From: Desulfobulbus rhabdoformis
GTDB taxonomy: Bacteria > Desulfobacterota > Desulfobulbia > Desulfobulbales > Desulfobulbaceae
Direction of reading: 5' to 3'
Assembly (NCBI RefSeq): GCF_016919065.1
Contig: NZ_JAFFQA010000002.1
Span: forward strand, 1-64,000
DNA length: 64,000 bases
In this document: piece by piece, positions 51,066 to 59,571 of the stretch
Position numbering within the stretch: position 1 is the first letter of the stretch
How the letters are laid out: every line of letters begins with the position of its first letter
Notes under the pieces: generated by a model
Seen by the model: the letters and a program-made list of their open reading frames with translations, nothing else
Database searches by the model: none
Told to the model about the DNA's origin: nothing
Program-made: the position numbers and the translations under genes

Positions 51066-51095
51066 GCGGGTTTGCTGTCTTGGGGGCGAACTTGC
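51066..51095 (+). other. G-U-containing RNA hairpin
   Basis: GCGGGTTTGC (51066-51075) and GCGAACTTGC (51086-51095) pair over ten positions with three G-U pairs, which form only in a plus-strand transcript. The loop has ten bases. It may belong to the leader of the next gene or to a small RNA; nothing more can be said. Confidence 0.3.
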
Positions 51096-51250
51096 TAAAG
51101 ATAAACCAGTAATTTTTATTTGACAACTCTATTTATATGGCATTCTTTTTATAGAAAATTTCGGCGATGAAAGAGTTAGATGCTTTTTTGAGAAGTCAAT
51201 TTTTTGTATGAAAACATACACTGTGTAAAATAGATAAAAGGATGAGAGGA

Positions 51251-51832
51251 ATGGATTCGTACTATAGCGTAGTTTTTACCGGTAAATTAAGAAATGAATA
51301 TTCAATATCCGAAGTGAGAGAAAACTTATCGAGTATGCTTAAGTTTTCCCCTGAGAAAATTGACAAAATATTATCCAGAAATACAAGTATAGTATTCAAG
51401 AAAAATTTAAATTATGAGGTTGCTCAAGAGTATGAAAAAGTACTTGCAGATGCCGGATTAGAAATAATTCTGAAAAAAGATAACAATGAAAATTCTAACC
51501 CTGTATCAGGGGAAAATAAATCCTCTGAACTGAAACGAGTTGAAAGTATAAACAATAATATTCAAGTAAAAAAAGAAATTTCCAGTGAGACTGATATTAT
51601 CTATTTTAAATCTTGGATAATTAATTTTTTTCTTGCAATTGTTGTTGCTTTTGTTGCTAGCTTTGTAGTTGGGTTTGTTTTAGGAATCGTTCTTGCCCTG
51701 TTTGGAGTGGATAGAGGGAATTCTCAGATGGTGATGAAAATAATAGGTGGAGCCATTGGAGTTTATTCGTCGTTTTATTTCTATAAATGGTCTATTAAAA
51801 AATACATCCTGCCTCAAACGCTAACAATGTGA
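51251..51832 (+). CDS. Membrane protein with small N-terminal alpha/beta domain
   Basis: A 193-residue protein in an AT-rich segment whose codon use differs strongly from its neighbours. Residues ~1-75 form a compact domain (YYSVVFTGKLRNEYSISEVR, then YEKVLADAGLEIILKK) seen in several bacterial membrane proteins. A disordered Asn/Ser/Glu linker follows, then two hydrophobic helices (IINFFLAIVVAFVASFVVGF, and IIGGAIGVYSSFYFYKW). Start ATG 51251 or 51242; neither ribosome site is strong. Two hairpin repeats flank it, suggesting a mobile or exchanged cassette. Function unknown. Confidence 0.65.
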   Translation: MDSYYSVVFTGKLRNEYSISEVRENLSSMLKFSPEKIDKILSRNTSIVFKKNLNYEVAQEYEKVLADAGLEIILKKDNNENSNPVSGENKSSELKRVESINNNIQVKKEISSETDIIYFKSWIINFFLAIVVAFVASFVVGFVLGIVLALFGVDRGNSQMVMKIIGGAIGVYSSFYFYKWSIKKYILPQTLTM

Positions 51833-51896
51833 TGCAAGACGTCTGGAACAGTTTTGCTTAAAGATATTATTACGCAACTTTAGGTAATGTCACGTG

Positions 51897-51988
51897 AAAG
51901 CCTGTCTTTATCCGCTCGCGTAATCCGTTAACGCCGAGATTGGAAATAAAGATGGGCTTTTCTGTTCCTACCTCTAGCACCTCCCTCC
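51897..51988 (+). repeat. Hairpin repeat, copy 2
   Basis: The second copy of the hairpin repeat starts AAAGCCTGTCTTTAT and ends in a T-rich tract and CTCCCTCC. The stem keeps its pairing through G-U changes relative to copy 1. It lies 65 bases after the membrane-protein stop and could act as its terminator. Confidence 0.6.
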
Positions 51989-52155
51989 GGTCATGTCTTT
52001 CGGGTGCATGCCAAGAGATCTTGGAACTTCAGTGGCGGGCTGTGTGGGCAAGAGGGGTCCGAAAGACCCCTATATCCAGTTTCAATTAAATGTTGCCTTG
52101 ATACAACAGGTGAAGACCCGGTCGCGGGTATTTTTTGAGAGGATTTTGGTGGGAT

Positions 52156-52392
52156 TTAGATGTACTGCCAGACTTTGCCGATAGTTGTTTCCATAACGGC
52201 GACAGCGCAGAGATCGCTGTAGGCGATTTCGACCACTTGAGCACGGAGTCTTCCGTCGCTCTGCTCTTTATTGAATGCTTCCATTACTGCAATGGCTTCA
52301 CTGGGTGTGTGCTCCTTTGGAGAGCTGCCGTCATGCGTCCGGGGGTGGTAGCCTATGTAAATGGTTTTGAGCTTTTCCTGTTCTTTGTTCAT
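52156..52392 (-). CDS. Small hypothetical protein
   Basis: A 78-residue minus-strand gene beginning MNKEQEKLKTIYIGYHPRTH. AAGGAGG sits nine bases before the ATG on that strand, strong support for translation. The protein looks globular (alpha/beta, ending AYSDLCAVAVMETTIGKVWQ) but matches no family I know. It stands alone in the AT-rich border region between the hairpin repeat and the second Fic gene. The overlapping plus-strand frame has no ribosome site. Confidence 0.6.
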   Translation of the reverse strand: MNKEQEKLKTIYIGYHPRTHDGSSPKEHTPSEAIAVMEAFNKEQSDGRLRAQVVEIAYSDLCAVAVMETTIGKVWQYI

Positions 52393-52853
52393 TGCCTGTC
52401 CTCCTTAGCTTTCGTTCATATAGGTGTCTTTGATCCCCTCTGGTTAAATGCAGAAGGCATCAAGGGATTGTTGCGGGCGTGGTTGCGCATGACCATAAAC
52501 TCGGCAATGTCGGTTTCGCAGGTCACGCGCTGGTTTGTTGCCTATTGTTTTCCTGAATGTATGGCTATTCACCTGTTTATTGGCGAGTCGTCAACAGGCT
52601 TTTTTTATGTAAAAAAGGAGCGTGAGAGCTAACTGTCCATTTTTATGTGAAAATGTTCGCTGCATTCCCTCGTTGACTTTTCTTTATAGTCAAGTGACTG
52701 GGCGAAGAAAAGAGTAGGGATTTATGGGCAGTCGAAGTACATTTTGATTTTGTTGCAAAAAGAACCAAAGATCCACCCGGACATCCGTTTGGCGACGCTC
52801 TCTTAAATTTGAAATGATGTTATTGCAGTATTGAAACCTGCCGGTTGTGGCGT
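52393..52853. other. Non-coding gap of 461 bases
   Basis: I find no supported gene between the small minus-strand gene and the second Fic gene. A short inverted repeat TTGACT/AGTCAA lies near 52673-52694. Nothing else stands out. Confidence 0.4.
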
Positions 52854-53840
52854 ATGAATTATCAGCCTCCTTATACCATTACCTCGAAGATTGTCCATCT
52901 TGTTGCTGAGATTGGAGAAATCATTGGCCACTACACCAGTGGTTCTGACCGGGATTTGACGCCACGACTACGACGTAAAAATCGTATTCGGACCATTCAG
53001 GCTTCGCTTGCCATTGAAAACAATACGCTGAGCCTGGAGCAGGTCACCGCCGTCCTTGAGGGGAAGCGGGTGTTGGGACTTCCCCGAGAAATCCAAGAGG
53101 TGCGGAACGCTTTTGCAGCCTACGATGCTTTGACAGGCTGGAATCCTGTTACCGAAAAGGACCTGTTGGCTGCACATGCCTTGCTAATGCAAACTCTGAT
53201 CAATGAACCGGGACAGTATCGATCAGGTGGCGTTGGTATTTTTCGAGGAGAACAACTGGTACATATGGCTCCTTCCGCCGATCGTGTGCCCATGTTGATC
53301 GCAGATTTGCTCAAATGGTTGGAGAGGACGGATGAGCACCCGTTAATAGCCTGTTGCATCTTTCATTACGAATTTGAGTTTATCCACCCCTTTGCCGATG
53401 GTAACGGTCGAATGGGACGGCTGTGGCAAACTCTGGTGCTCTTCCAGTGGAAACCGCTTCTGGCATATCTGCCAGTGGAAACAGTGATTAGGGATCGCCA
53501 AGAAGAGTATTATAAGGTGCTGGCGTTGGCTGACCAGAAAGGAGAGGCCACCATTTTTATCGAATTCATGTTGAGAGCATTGCGTGACACTCTCCTTGAT
53601 ACTATGGAAACAGACCAAGTAAAGATGCTGGTCAAATTATTTGGGGAAGGGGAGCTGAGCAGCGGAGAGCTGATGCATAAGTTGGGATTGTCGCACCGGC
53701 CGACTTTTCGCAAAAATTACCTGAGTCCAGCACTGGAGGGGGCATGGGTTGAATGCACCCAACCCGATTCTCCACGGAGCCCAACGCAGCGCTATCGTTT
53801 GACTCGTAAGGGAAAACGATGGTTGAACAGGCAGAAGTAA
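52854..53840 (+). CDS. Fic-domain protein (second, unrelated subtype)
   Basis: A 328-residue Fic protein. The inhibitory helix motif appears as SLAIENNTLS near residues 51-60. The active-site loop HPFADGNGRMGR is at ~178-189 with all catalytic residues. The last ~90 residues form a winged-helix-like domain (LSSGELMHKLGLSHRPTFRK). It differs from the first Fic gene at 38.9 kb in length, N-terminal domain and base composition, so the two are not recent duplicates. It probably AMPylates an unknown target and may be part of a toxin-like module. Start ATG 52854 in MNYQPPYTITSK. Confidence 0.86.
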   Translation: MNYQPPYTITSKIVHLVAEIGEIIGHYTSGSDRDLTPRLRRKNRIRTIQASLAIENNTLSLEQVTAVLEGKRVLGLPREIQEVRNAFAAYDALTGWNPVTEKDLLAAHALLMQTLINEPGQYRSGGVGIFRGEQLVHMAPSADRVPMLIADLLKWLERTDEHPLIACCIFHYEFEFIHPFADGNGRMGRLWQTLVLFQWKPLLAYLPVETVIRDRQEEYYKVLALADQKGEATIFIEFMLRALRDTLLDTMETDQVKMLVKLFGEGELSSGELMHKLGLSHRPTFRKNYLSPALEGAWVECTQPDSPRSPTQRYRLTRKGKRWLNRQK

Positions 53841-53860
53841 ACCTGAATACGAGAAGAAAA

Positions 53861-54481
53861 ATGATCCAGATATTTCACAATACCGTGTATAAGCCTACCT
53901 GGTTGTCTTTGATGGTGTACTGTGCCATCGGCATTGGTGGGGGGCTTGGGGGCCCGTTCTTTGCCCCAGCCGCCTTTGCTTGGGACAGTTCTCAGGATAT
54001 GTGGTCGTTGCACGGCGGCTATGGGCAAAGTATTCCGGGGTGGGGCGCGACAGAGCAACGCGTGCAGACCATCGATGTTGTAGGGCGCTATAGTCATCTG
54101 ACCATCGATGATGTGGGGTCAGGTTGGCTCAAGGGAAATTACTCCACGCTGGTCGAGTTACCTCTTCATTTTGTCACGGATCCTGATACTTCGATGTTGG
54201 TGGGGATAAATTTTCTTGCCTGCTATACCTTCACCGCCAACAATGTCTGGCAGCCCTACATTTTCGGAGGTGGTGGACCGGTATACAGCTTTGCCGATAT
54301 TCCCGGCATGGGCGCTCGCTGGAACGGTAACTATCAATTTGCCCTGGGAGTGCAGCATCGTTTGGATTCAGGGAGGTTTCTTTTGTTTGAAATGCGTTAC
54401 CACCATATCTCCAATGGCGGGACGGAAGAACCCAACGATCCGTTGAATTCGCTTAAATTTCTTGTTGGTTTTTCCTTTTAA
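53861..54481 (+). CDS. PagL-like lipid A 3-O-deacylase family outer-membrane protein
   Basis: A ~206-residue beta-barrel candidate. A hydrophobic signal segment (LSLMVYCAIGIGGGLGG, ending APAAFA) precedes alternating strands. The family signature is near the end, in MRYHHISNGG followed by NDPLNS, where the His and Ser match the catalytic pair of PagL. The last residue is Phe after alternating hydrophobics, as in outer-membrane barrels. PagL removes a 3-hydroxyacyl chain from lipid A. ATG 53861 or 53819 could be the start. It follows the Fic gene closely, but its likely partner is the downstream lipid-type cluster. Confidence 0.7.
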   Translation: MIQIFHNTVYKPTWLSLMVYCAIGIGGGLGGPFFAPAAFAWDSSQDMWSLHGGYGQSIPGWGATEQRVQTIDVVGRYSHLTIDDVGSGWLKGNYSTLVELPLHFVTDPDTSMLVGINFLACYTFTANNVWQPYIFGGGGPVYSFADIPGMGARWNGNYQFALGVQHRLDSGRFLLFEMRYHHISNGGTEEPNDPLNSLKFLVGFSF

Positions 54482-54502
54482 GGCCAGGATTTTTTTTCTA
54501 CC

Positions 54503-54958
54503 ATGGATGCCGAAACAAAAACGGAAACTGAAACAGATCCCCAGAAGCAGGCCCGGTCGATCACCGATGGCCTGCATACGCTCAATTATCGCCCTAACGG
54601 TTCCGGTCAGATAGCCACAGAGACACTCGATAGCTGGCAGCCGGTCAATGAAGTCAATCAGCAGGCCTGGGAGGAGATAGAGCGGCATATAGCACGGGCC
54701 ACACGTAAAATTTCCTCGGGCCGGGCCAGCTGCCTCTATTATTACATGGTGGCCAACCAGATGAATCCTCCCCTGTTGGCCAGTTATACCAGGCTGCCCC
54801 TCTGGAAGGTCTATCTTCATCTGCTGCCGTTTTTTTTCAAGCGGCTTTCAACCAGACAGCTTGAGCCTTATGCTACGTTGTTTCAGATCTCTGCAGATGA
54901 TTTACTCGCCTGCCGTCTTTTGCCAGCTGTTTACCACATGACTTCTCGACATGACTGA
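54503..54958 (+). CDS. Hypothetical protein, first gene of the BtrH/ABC operon
   Basis: A 151-residue protein. The N-terminus is acidic and Thr/Glu-rich, probably flexible. Residues ~50-145 are helical (AWEEIERHIARATRKISSGR, then LPLWKVYLHLLPFFFKRLS and LEPYATLFQISADDLLAC). The last segment looks like a short HTH-type helix pair but is not a family I can name. It overlaps the BtrH-like gene by eight bases, so it is part of that operon. It could be a regulator or a small partner of the acyltransferase. Confidence 0.55.
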   Translation: MDAETKTETETDPQKQARSITDGLHTLNYRPNGSGQIATETLDSWQPVNEVNQQAWEEIERHIARATRKISSGRASCLYYYMVANQMNPPLLASYTRLPLWKVYLHLLPFFFKRLSTRQLEPYATLFQISADDLLACRLLPAVYHMTSRHD

Positions 54959-55973
54959 ACATATCCATATCGACTTTCCACATAAGCAGGCAGCCCATTG
55001 CGAAAGTGGAGTCGCAGCCAATTTACTCAGCAACCAGGGGATTGCCCTTTCCGAGGCCACAGCCTTTGGTATTGGCGGAGGGCTTTTTTTCGCCTACCTG
55101 CCTTTTATCCGTCTTAACCATTTGCCGATGGTCACCTATCGGGGAGCTGCAGGTTCTCTGCTTAAACATATTTCGAAAATTCCTGGTTTTACACTTGCCT
55201 GTCAAACCTTTTCCAAGCCCGAACAAGCGATGGAGGCCCTTGATAAGAAACTGGCGGACTCCATTCCTGTGGGACTGCAAACCGGTGTTTTCTGGCTGCC
55301 CTACTTCCCCAAAGCGCTGCGATTTCATTTCAACGCGCATAATCTGGTGGTGTATGGCAAGCAGGGGAATGACTATCTGATCAGCGATCCGGTCTTCCCG
55401 GGACCGGTGAAGTGTCCGGCCGAGGATCTGGCCAAGGCCCGCTTTGCTGCAGGAGCGCTGGCACCGAAGGGCAAAATGTATCATTTCTCCCAGGTGGACG
55501 AGGGCTACGATCAGCGTCGTGCCATCATTAAGGGGATCGATATGGTCAGTAAAATGATGACCGGCAGCCCCTTCCCTTTGATTGGAGTAAAAGGGATGCG
55601 TTTTCTTGCCGGACGTCTTTGCGCCTGGCCCCGGCGTCTGGGGGCTGAAAAAGCGGATCTGCACCTCGGCAATGTGGTTCGTATGCAGGAGGAGATCGGT
55701 ACTGGCGGAGGCGGTTTCCGTTTCATGTATGCCGCTTTTTTGCAGGAAAGCGGGAGTCAGCTTCAGGACGCCCAGCTCAGTACATGCGCAACGAGGCTCA
55801 TTGAAGCCGGAGACCAGTGGCGCGTCTTTGCCGCCATGGCCGCCCGTATATGTAAGAAACGTGAGAAGTCTGGCGATAGTTATGCATGTGCTGCTGAGCA
55901 CATCCGTCACTGTGCTGATATAGAAGAGCAGGTCTTTATATCTTTGCGGGAATGGGTGCGTCAGGTTTCATGA
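54951..55973 (+). CDS. BtrH-like acyltransferase (BtrH_N + DUF4872)
   Basis: A 340-residue protein of the BtrH_N/DUF4872 type. His16-Cys17 at the start (KQAAHCESGVAANLL) gives the likely nucleophile of a papain-like fold. Next come FGIGGGLFFAYL and HNLVVYGKQGNDYLISDPVF, typical of the domain, and a helical DUF4872 half. In butirosin biosynthesis BtrH moves an amino-acyl group from an acyl carrier protein to an aminoglycoside. An ACP gene lies three genes downstream here, so a similar ACP-to-acceptor transfer is the leading hypothesis. It is coupled to the ABC ATPase by ATGA. Confidence 0.78.
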   Translation: MTEHIHIDFPHKQAAHCESGVAANLLSNQGIALSEATAFGIGGGLFFAYLPFIRLNHLPMVTYRGAAGSLLKHISKIPGFTLACQTFSKPEQAMEALDKKLADSIPVGLQTGVFWLPYFPKALRFHFNAHNLVVYGKQGNDYLISDPVFPGPVKCPAEDLAKARFAAGALAPKGKMYHFSQVDEGYDQRRAIIKGIDMVSKMMTGSPFPLIGVKGMRFLAGRLCAWPRRLGAEKADLHLGNVVRMQEEIGTGGGGFRFMYAAFLQESGSQLQDAQLSTCATRLIEAGDQWRVFAAMAARICKKREKSGDSYACAAEHIRHCADIEEQVFISLREWVRQVS

Positions 55974-56740
55974 AGTTGCCGCAGGAATATAATGAAAATG
56001 CAGCCATTACGGCCGAGGTTCTGTGCAGGCAGTACAAAGGACAGCCCGAGCCAGCCCTGGATCACTTCAGTCTTTCCATAGCAAAGGGCGAGTTTTATGG
56101 CTTGCTCGGCCCCAACGGTGCCGGAAAAACCACGATCATGTCCATTCTTGCCGGATTACAGGTTCCTGATTCTGGCAATGTTCGTATCCACGGTATGGGC
56201 TATGGCCGACATGGTCAGGTGATCAAAGCCAGGATCGGGCTGGTGCCGCAGGATCTGGCGTTGTATCAACGCCTGACCGGCATGGAAAATATGTGGTACT
56301 TTGCGCGCTTGCTTGGCCTGAGTGGGCAGGAGGCTCAAGTCAGAATTGCAGAGAGCCTTGAATTCTGTCAACTCCAGGATCGAGCCAGGCAGCCAGTCCT
56401 GACCTATTCCGGCGGTATGAAGCGGCGCCTTAATTTAGCCATTGGCCTGCTGAACGATCCCTGGGTGTTGTTTCTTGATGAGCCCACTGTCGGGGTCGAT
56501 ACCCAATCCCGCCATCTCATCCACCAGCAGTTGCGCCAACTCCATCAAAGGGGAACAACCATCCTCTATACAACCCATTATATGGAAGAGGCCCAGGAGC
56601 TTTGCTCGCGGATAGCTATTCTTGATCACGGCAAGATTCTTGAAGAAGGCGCACCCAAAGGGCTCCTCAGTGGATCGGATCACCGGAACCTTGAAGAACT
56701 CTTTATCTGCCTGACCGGGCAGCAGCTTCGGGATGATTGA
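55970..56740 (+). CDS. ABC transporter ATP-binding protein
   Basis: A 256-residue ATPase subunit of an ABC-2-type exporter. Motifs in order are Walker A GPNGAGKT (~45), Q-loop in [11 protein letters not shown], signature YSGGMKRRL (~145), Walker [11 protein letters not shown] and the His switch TTHYMEEA. It pairs with the permease that follows after two bases. ATG 55970 overlaps the BtrH stop; an in-frame ATG at 55952 is less well placed. The probable cargo is the product of this cluster. Confidence 0.88.
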   Translation: MKLPQEYNENAAITAEVLCRQYKGQPEPALDHFSLSIAKGEFYGLLGPNGAGKTTIMSILAGLQVPDSGNVRIHGMGYGRHGQVIKARIGLVPQDLALYQRLTGMENMWYFARLLGLSGQEAQVRIAESLEFCQLQDRARQPVLTYSGGMKRRLNLAIGLLNDPWVLFLDEPTVGVDTQSRHLIHQQLRQLHQRGTTILYTTHYMEEAQELCSRIAILDHGKILEEGAPKGLLSGSDHRNLEELFICLTGQQLRDD

Positions 56741-56742
56741 CC

Positions 56743-58014
56743 ATGCAGACGATTTTGACGACTGCTCTGAAGGAATTGCTGCTCCTGGCACGCGACTACG
56801 CAGGGTTACTGGTGCTGTTTCTCATGCCGGTCACCCTTGTGGTGATCATCACCCTTGTGCAGGAGAATATTCTGCAGCTTTCCGGACAGCGGCCAACCGA
56901 GATCTGTGTGCAGGACGAGGATCAGGGACCCTTTGCCCAGACGATGGAATCCTATCTTGAGACGGCCCAACTGCAGGTCCGCAGATGGGAGACGTCCACC
57001 GAAGAACTCCGGCAGGCGGTGACCGGAGGTACCTGTCAGGCCGGTCTTATTCTTGGGCAGGATACATCAAAGCAGCTCCAGCACCAAATCGGGCAGCAGC
57101 TGGTCGGCGAATCTGATGTCGACAGCTCCATATCCGCCCTTTCCCTTGATCTGTTCTTTGATCCGGCGACCATGGTCGGGTTTCGAGCTGGTATTTTTGC
57201 CCGAGTGCAGATAGCGGCGCAGGCGGCCGAGTTAGAGATCAAAGGCGCTCGCCTGGGGGAGCTGTTAACCGAGCAGGCACAAGGTTCGGCGGGCGTGCAG
57301 GCCGCAACACCAGCTGGCCCGAACCTGCGGGAGATGTTTACCTCGACGTTGACCTCCATTACGGAACGCTCGAGCCATTCGAGTCAATCAACCATGGCTG
57401 AGGTGCTCAATCCGGTCGATCGGAATGTTCCCGCCTGGGCGCTGTTTGGCATGTTTTTCACCGCCATACCCATTGCCGGAACAATCCTGACAGAGCGGCA
57501 AACCGGGATAGCTCTACGCCTCACTGCCATGCCGGTTTCACCGCTTGGTTTGCTGGCCGGAAAGATGCTTGCGTATCTGGGCGTCTGCACGGTGCAGTTT
57601 CTTCTCATTGCCCTTGTCGGTATGTATCTCTTCCCCCAGTTGGGGCTGCAGGCATTTAGCCTGCCTGCCAACCCATGGAATCTTCTCCTGCCTATCTGCA
57701 CGAGCAGCCTGGCTGCCTGCGGTTTTGGCGTCTGGCTCGGTTCGATTTGTCGTTCGTATGAGCAGGCCTCCACTCTGGGGGCCACGGCCGTCGTTGCTGC
57801 CGCGGCCATGGGAGGTATCATGGTCCCGGTGTATGCCATGCCACCCCTGATGCAGCAACTCAGTATACTCTCCCCTCTCAACTGGGCCATTACCTGTTTT
57901 TCCGATGTATTAATTCGAGGAAATCCTTTGGCAGCGACGTTGAACGACCAGGGGCGGCTTTTGGCCTTTTCCCTGATCATGCTGATTCTCTCCTGGAAAA
58001 GAGCGTACAGATGA
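56743..58014 (+). CDS. ABC-2 type permease
   Basis: A 423-residue permease with one N-terminal transmembrane helix (GLLVLFLMPVTLVVIITLV), a large extracytoplasmic domain (~40-215) and five C-terminal helices (from WALFGMFFTAIPIAGTIL to the last LLAFSLIMLILSW). This layout is that of ABC2_membrane_3 exporters for lipids, polyketides or drugs. It uses the upstream ATPase. The gene ends the plus-strand transcript before a terminator-like hairpin at 58090. Confidence 0.85.
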   Translation: MQTILTTALKELLLLARDYAGLLVLFLMPVTLVVIITLVQENILQLSGQRPTEICVQDEDQGPFAQTMESYLETAQLQVRRWETSTEELRQAVTGGTCQAGLILGQDTSKQLQHQIGQQLVGESDVDSSISALSLDLFFDPATMVGFRAGIFARVQIAAQAAELEIKGARLGELLTEQAQGSAGVQAATPAGPNLREMFTSTLTSITERSSHSSQSTMAEVLNPVDRNVPAWALFGMFFTAIPIAGTILTERQTGIALRLTAMPVSPLGLLAGKMLAYLGVCTVQFLLIALVGMYLFPQLGLQAFSLPANPWNLLLPICTSSLAACGFGVWLGSICRSYEQASTLGATAVVAAAAMGGIMVPVYAMPPLMQQLSILSPLNWAITCFSDVLIRGNPLAATLNDQGRLLAFSLIMLILSWKRAYR

Positions 58015-58089
58015 GGTAAGAAGCCTGTGGTAAAATTGTTTATATCGACTTGACTATACTGATAAAATTGTAATTGACGAAAGCTTAAT

Positions 58090-58138
58090 GGGGTAGGGTA
58101 AGCGCGAACAAAGCGTCGATACCCCTTCTTTCTTTTTT
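58090..58138 (+). terminator. Terminator-like hairpin upstream of the ACP gene
   Basis: GGGGTA (58090-58095) and TACCCC (58120-58125) enclose a 24-base loop that contains its own short pairing (GCGC/GCGTC region). A T-rich tract follows (TTCTTTCTTTTTT). It should end or attenuate the ABC transcript, making the ACP gene separately or differentially expressed. Confidence 0.55.
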
Positions 58139-58157
58139 GGGGAATACAGCACGACTT

Positions 58158-58439
58158 ATGGGATTAGATAACCTCGAACACGAACTTCTTGAGGCAATCT
58201 GCAGTACATGTAACTTGCAGGATGTCGATATTGCATCCATTCAGGCTGATGCCCCGTTGATCGGGCCTGATTCAGCTTTGGGGATCGATTCTCTCGATGC
58301 TTTGGAAATTGTCGTTATGGTGCAAAAAGAATATGGTGTTCGCATTGAATCAGAAAATTCCAGCCGTATCGTCCTGGAAACGGTGGCAACTCTGGCAGCC
58401 CATATCCGCACGCATTCGCCGCAGCTTACACCACAGTAA
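58158..58439 (+). CDS. Acyl carrier protein
   Basis: A 93-residue acyl carrier protein. The phosphopantetheine Ser is Ser45 in ALGIDSLDALEIV, with acidic helices around it (LEHELLEAICSTC, VMVQKEYGVRIE). It is a dedicated ACP, not the housekeeping one, since no fab operon surrounds it and it lies between a BtrH-like acyltransferase operon and a ketosynthase-III-like gene. ATG 58158 lacks a strong ribosome site; a TTG at 58137 also opens the frame. Its end overlaps the convergent ketosynthase gene by 14 bases. Confidence 0.82.
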   Translation: MGLDNLEHELLEAICSTCNLQDVDIASIQADAPLIGPDSALGIDSLDALEIVVMVQKEYGVRIESENSSRIVLETVATLAAHIRTHSPQLTPQ

Positions 58440-59568
58440 GTAAGATATACCCCACTGAAAACCGACCACTTTCCGGAATAAACCCCAAAATACGTTCTCC
58501 AGAACGGAGCCGACCCGAATGCATGAGTTCCTCAAGCATGATATAAAATGAGGCGGCACCGGTGTTGCCCTTGCTGCTTAAATTGGTAAACCAGCGTTCC
58601 TGGGGAATAGAAAAACCGATAGCTTCAAGCTGGCGGGCAAGTGGCTCGCGGAAATAGGCTGAAGAGTAATGCGGTAAAAACCAATCAATTTGGTCCGGCG
58701 TTAACCTGTGCTTGGCAATGATGGGCGGCAGAGCAGTGCCAACCAAAGCAGCCAGCACCTCACGATTGAGCAGTTTGGCATCCTGCTTGATCGTGAAGAT
58801 CCCTCCTGAATAAAGATTTTTCCTCAGATTTTCACGCCAGCCAACAGTGCGACCGTTGGGTCCTTTGCTGCAGCCAGCATACATGCACGTCTGCAGATGG
58901 TGCGCCTGGGAGCTCAGCTCTATCCAGTCGATCCTGAGGTTGCAGGCTCCACGTGGTTCCGGCTCAATGAGGGCGGCTCCCGCACCATCGGAAAGCATCC
59001 AACGCAAAAACTGTTCCTCAAAAGAAAAGGCCGGGTGGCTGGGCTCGTCCAAGCCCTGGTCGGTTTGCTGGCTGCAAACTCGGTTGAAGAAGTCCGTGCG
59101 CATGTAGGATGAGGCCAGTTCGGAACCTGTTGTTACAGCAAAACTAGCTGAGCCCAGTGCAACCGCCATGGCGCCGTACTTCAAGGCCATTATCCCGGAG
59201 AGACAGATTCCGGCGGTGCTGACAACCTCGCAGGGAAACTCGCCCAATTCACCATGGACCATGGAGGCATGTCCCGGCATGAGCTGATCCGGAGAAGAGG
59301 TCCCACAGGCCAGGCAGGAGTTTCCCTCTTCACTGGTAACATCGAGTTTACGGATTGCCTCGGCTGTCAACTGGGCATTGGTGTACGTCGGGGCACCGCT
59401 GTTCTTGTCTATGGCGTAATAGCGGCTTGTTATGCCGTTACTGGTGAGGATCTTTGTTTTTGTCCGATTGGAAATGCGATCAACCGGACCAAGATAGCGT
59501 TCGATGTCGTCGTTTGCTACAGGATCACCAGGAAGAAAAGAGGCGAGATTGGTAATGTATACGTTCAT
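58426..59568 (-). CDS. Beta-ketoacyl-ACP synthase III-like enzyme
   Basis: A 380-residue thiolase-fold enzyme of the KAS III/DarB-like group, which begin or extend acyl chains by Claisen condensation. The catalytic set is complete: Cys122 in STAGICLSG, His300 in FLPHYSS and Asn335 in SSKGNTGAAS. The N-terminal segment (NRTKTKILTSNGITSRYYA) is typical of secondary-metabolism members. It is the last gene of a minus-strand operon with radical SAM enzymes and a PlsC protein. Its 3' end overlaps the ACP gene. ATG 59568 is chosen; a GTG at 59571 is adjacent. Confidence 0.85.
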   Translation of the reverse strand: MNVYITNLASFLPGDPVANDDIERYLGPVDRISNRTKTKILTSNGITSRYYAIDKNSGAPTYTNAQLTAEAIRKLDVTSEEGNSCLACGTSSPDQLMPGHASMVHGELGEFPCEVVSTAGICLSGIMALKYGAMAVALGSASFAVTTGSELASSYMRTDFFNRVCSQQTDQGLDEPSHPAFSFEEQFLRWMLSDGAGAALIEPEPRGACNLRIDWIELSSQAHHLQTCMYAGCSKGPNGRTVGWRENLRKNLYSGGIFTIKQDAKLLNREVLAALVGTALPPIIAKHRLTPDQIDWFLPHYSSAYFREPLARQLEAIGFSIPQERWFTNLSSKGNTGAASFYIMLEELMHSGRLRSGERILGFIPESGRFSVGYILLTVV

Positions 59569-59571
59569 CAC

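Larger units (their letters stand above)
50373..51250. other. 878-base non-coding, AT-rich gap after the defence operon
   Basis: No convincing gene lies here. The stretch holds a tRNA/tmRNA-3'-end-like fragment (50491-50522), a short match to a tmRNA end (50662-50676), the first copy of a hairpin repeat (50719-50808), a C-run followed by an A-run (50804-50820) and a G-U-rich hairpin (51066-51095). The motif TATGACA/TGTGACA recurs four times in 50400-50453. The mix of att-like fragments and repeats is what one expects at an island boundary. Confidence 0.5.

Noticed and set aside
50719..51988. Integron attC sites flanking a cassette
   Set aside because: The repeats are hairpins but lack the paired RYYYAAC/GTTRRRY ends, and no integron integrase is present.
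52135..52632. Plus-strand 165-residue frame
   Set aside because: It is antisense to a small minus-strand gene with an excellent ribosome site, and has no good start signal itself.
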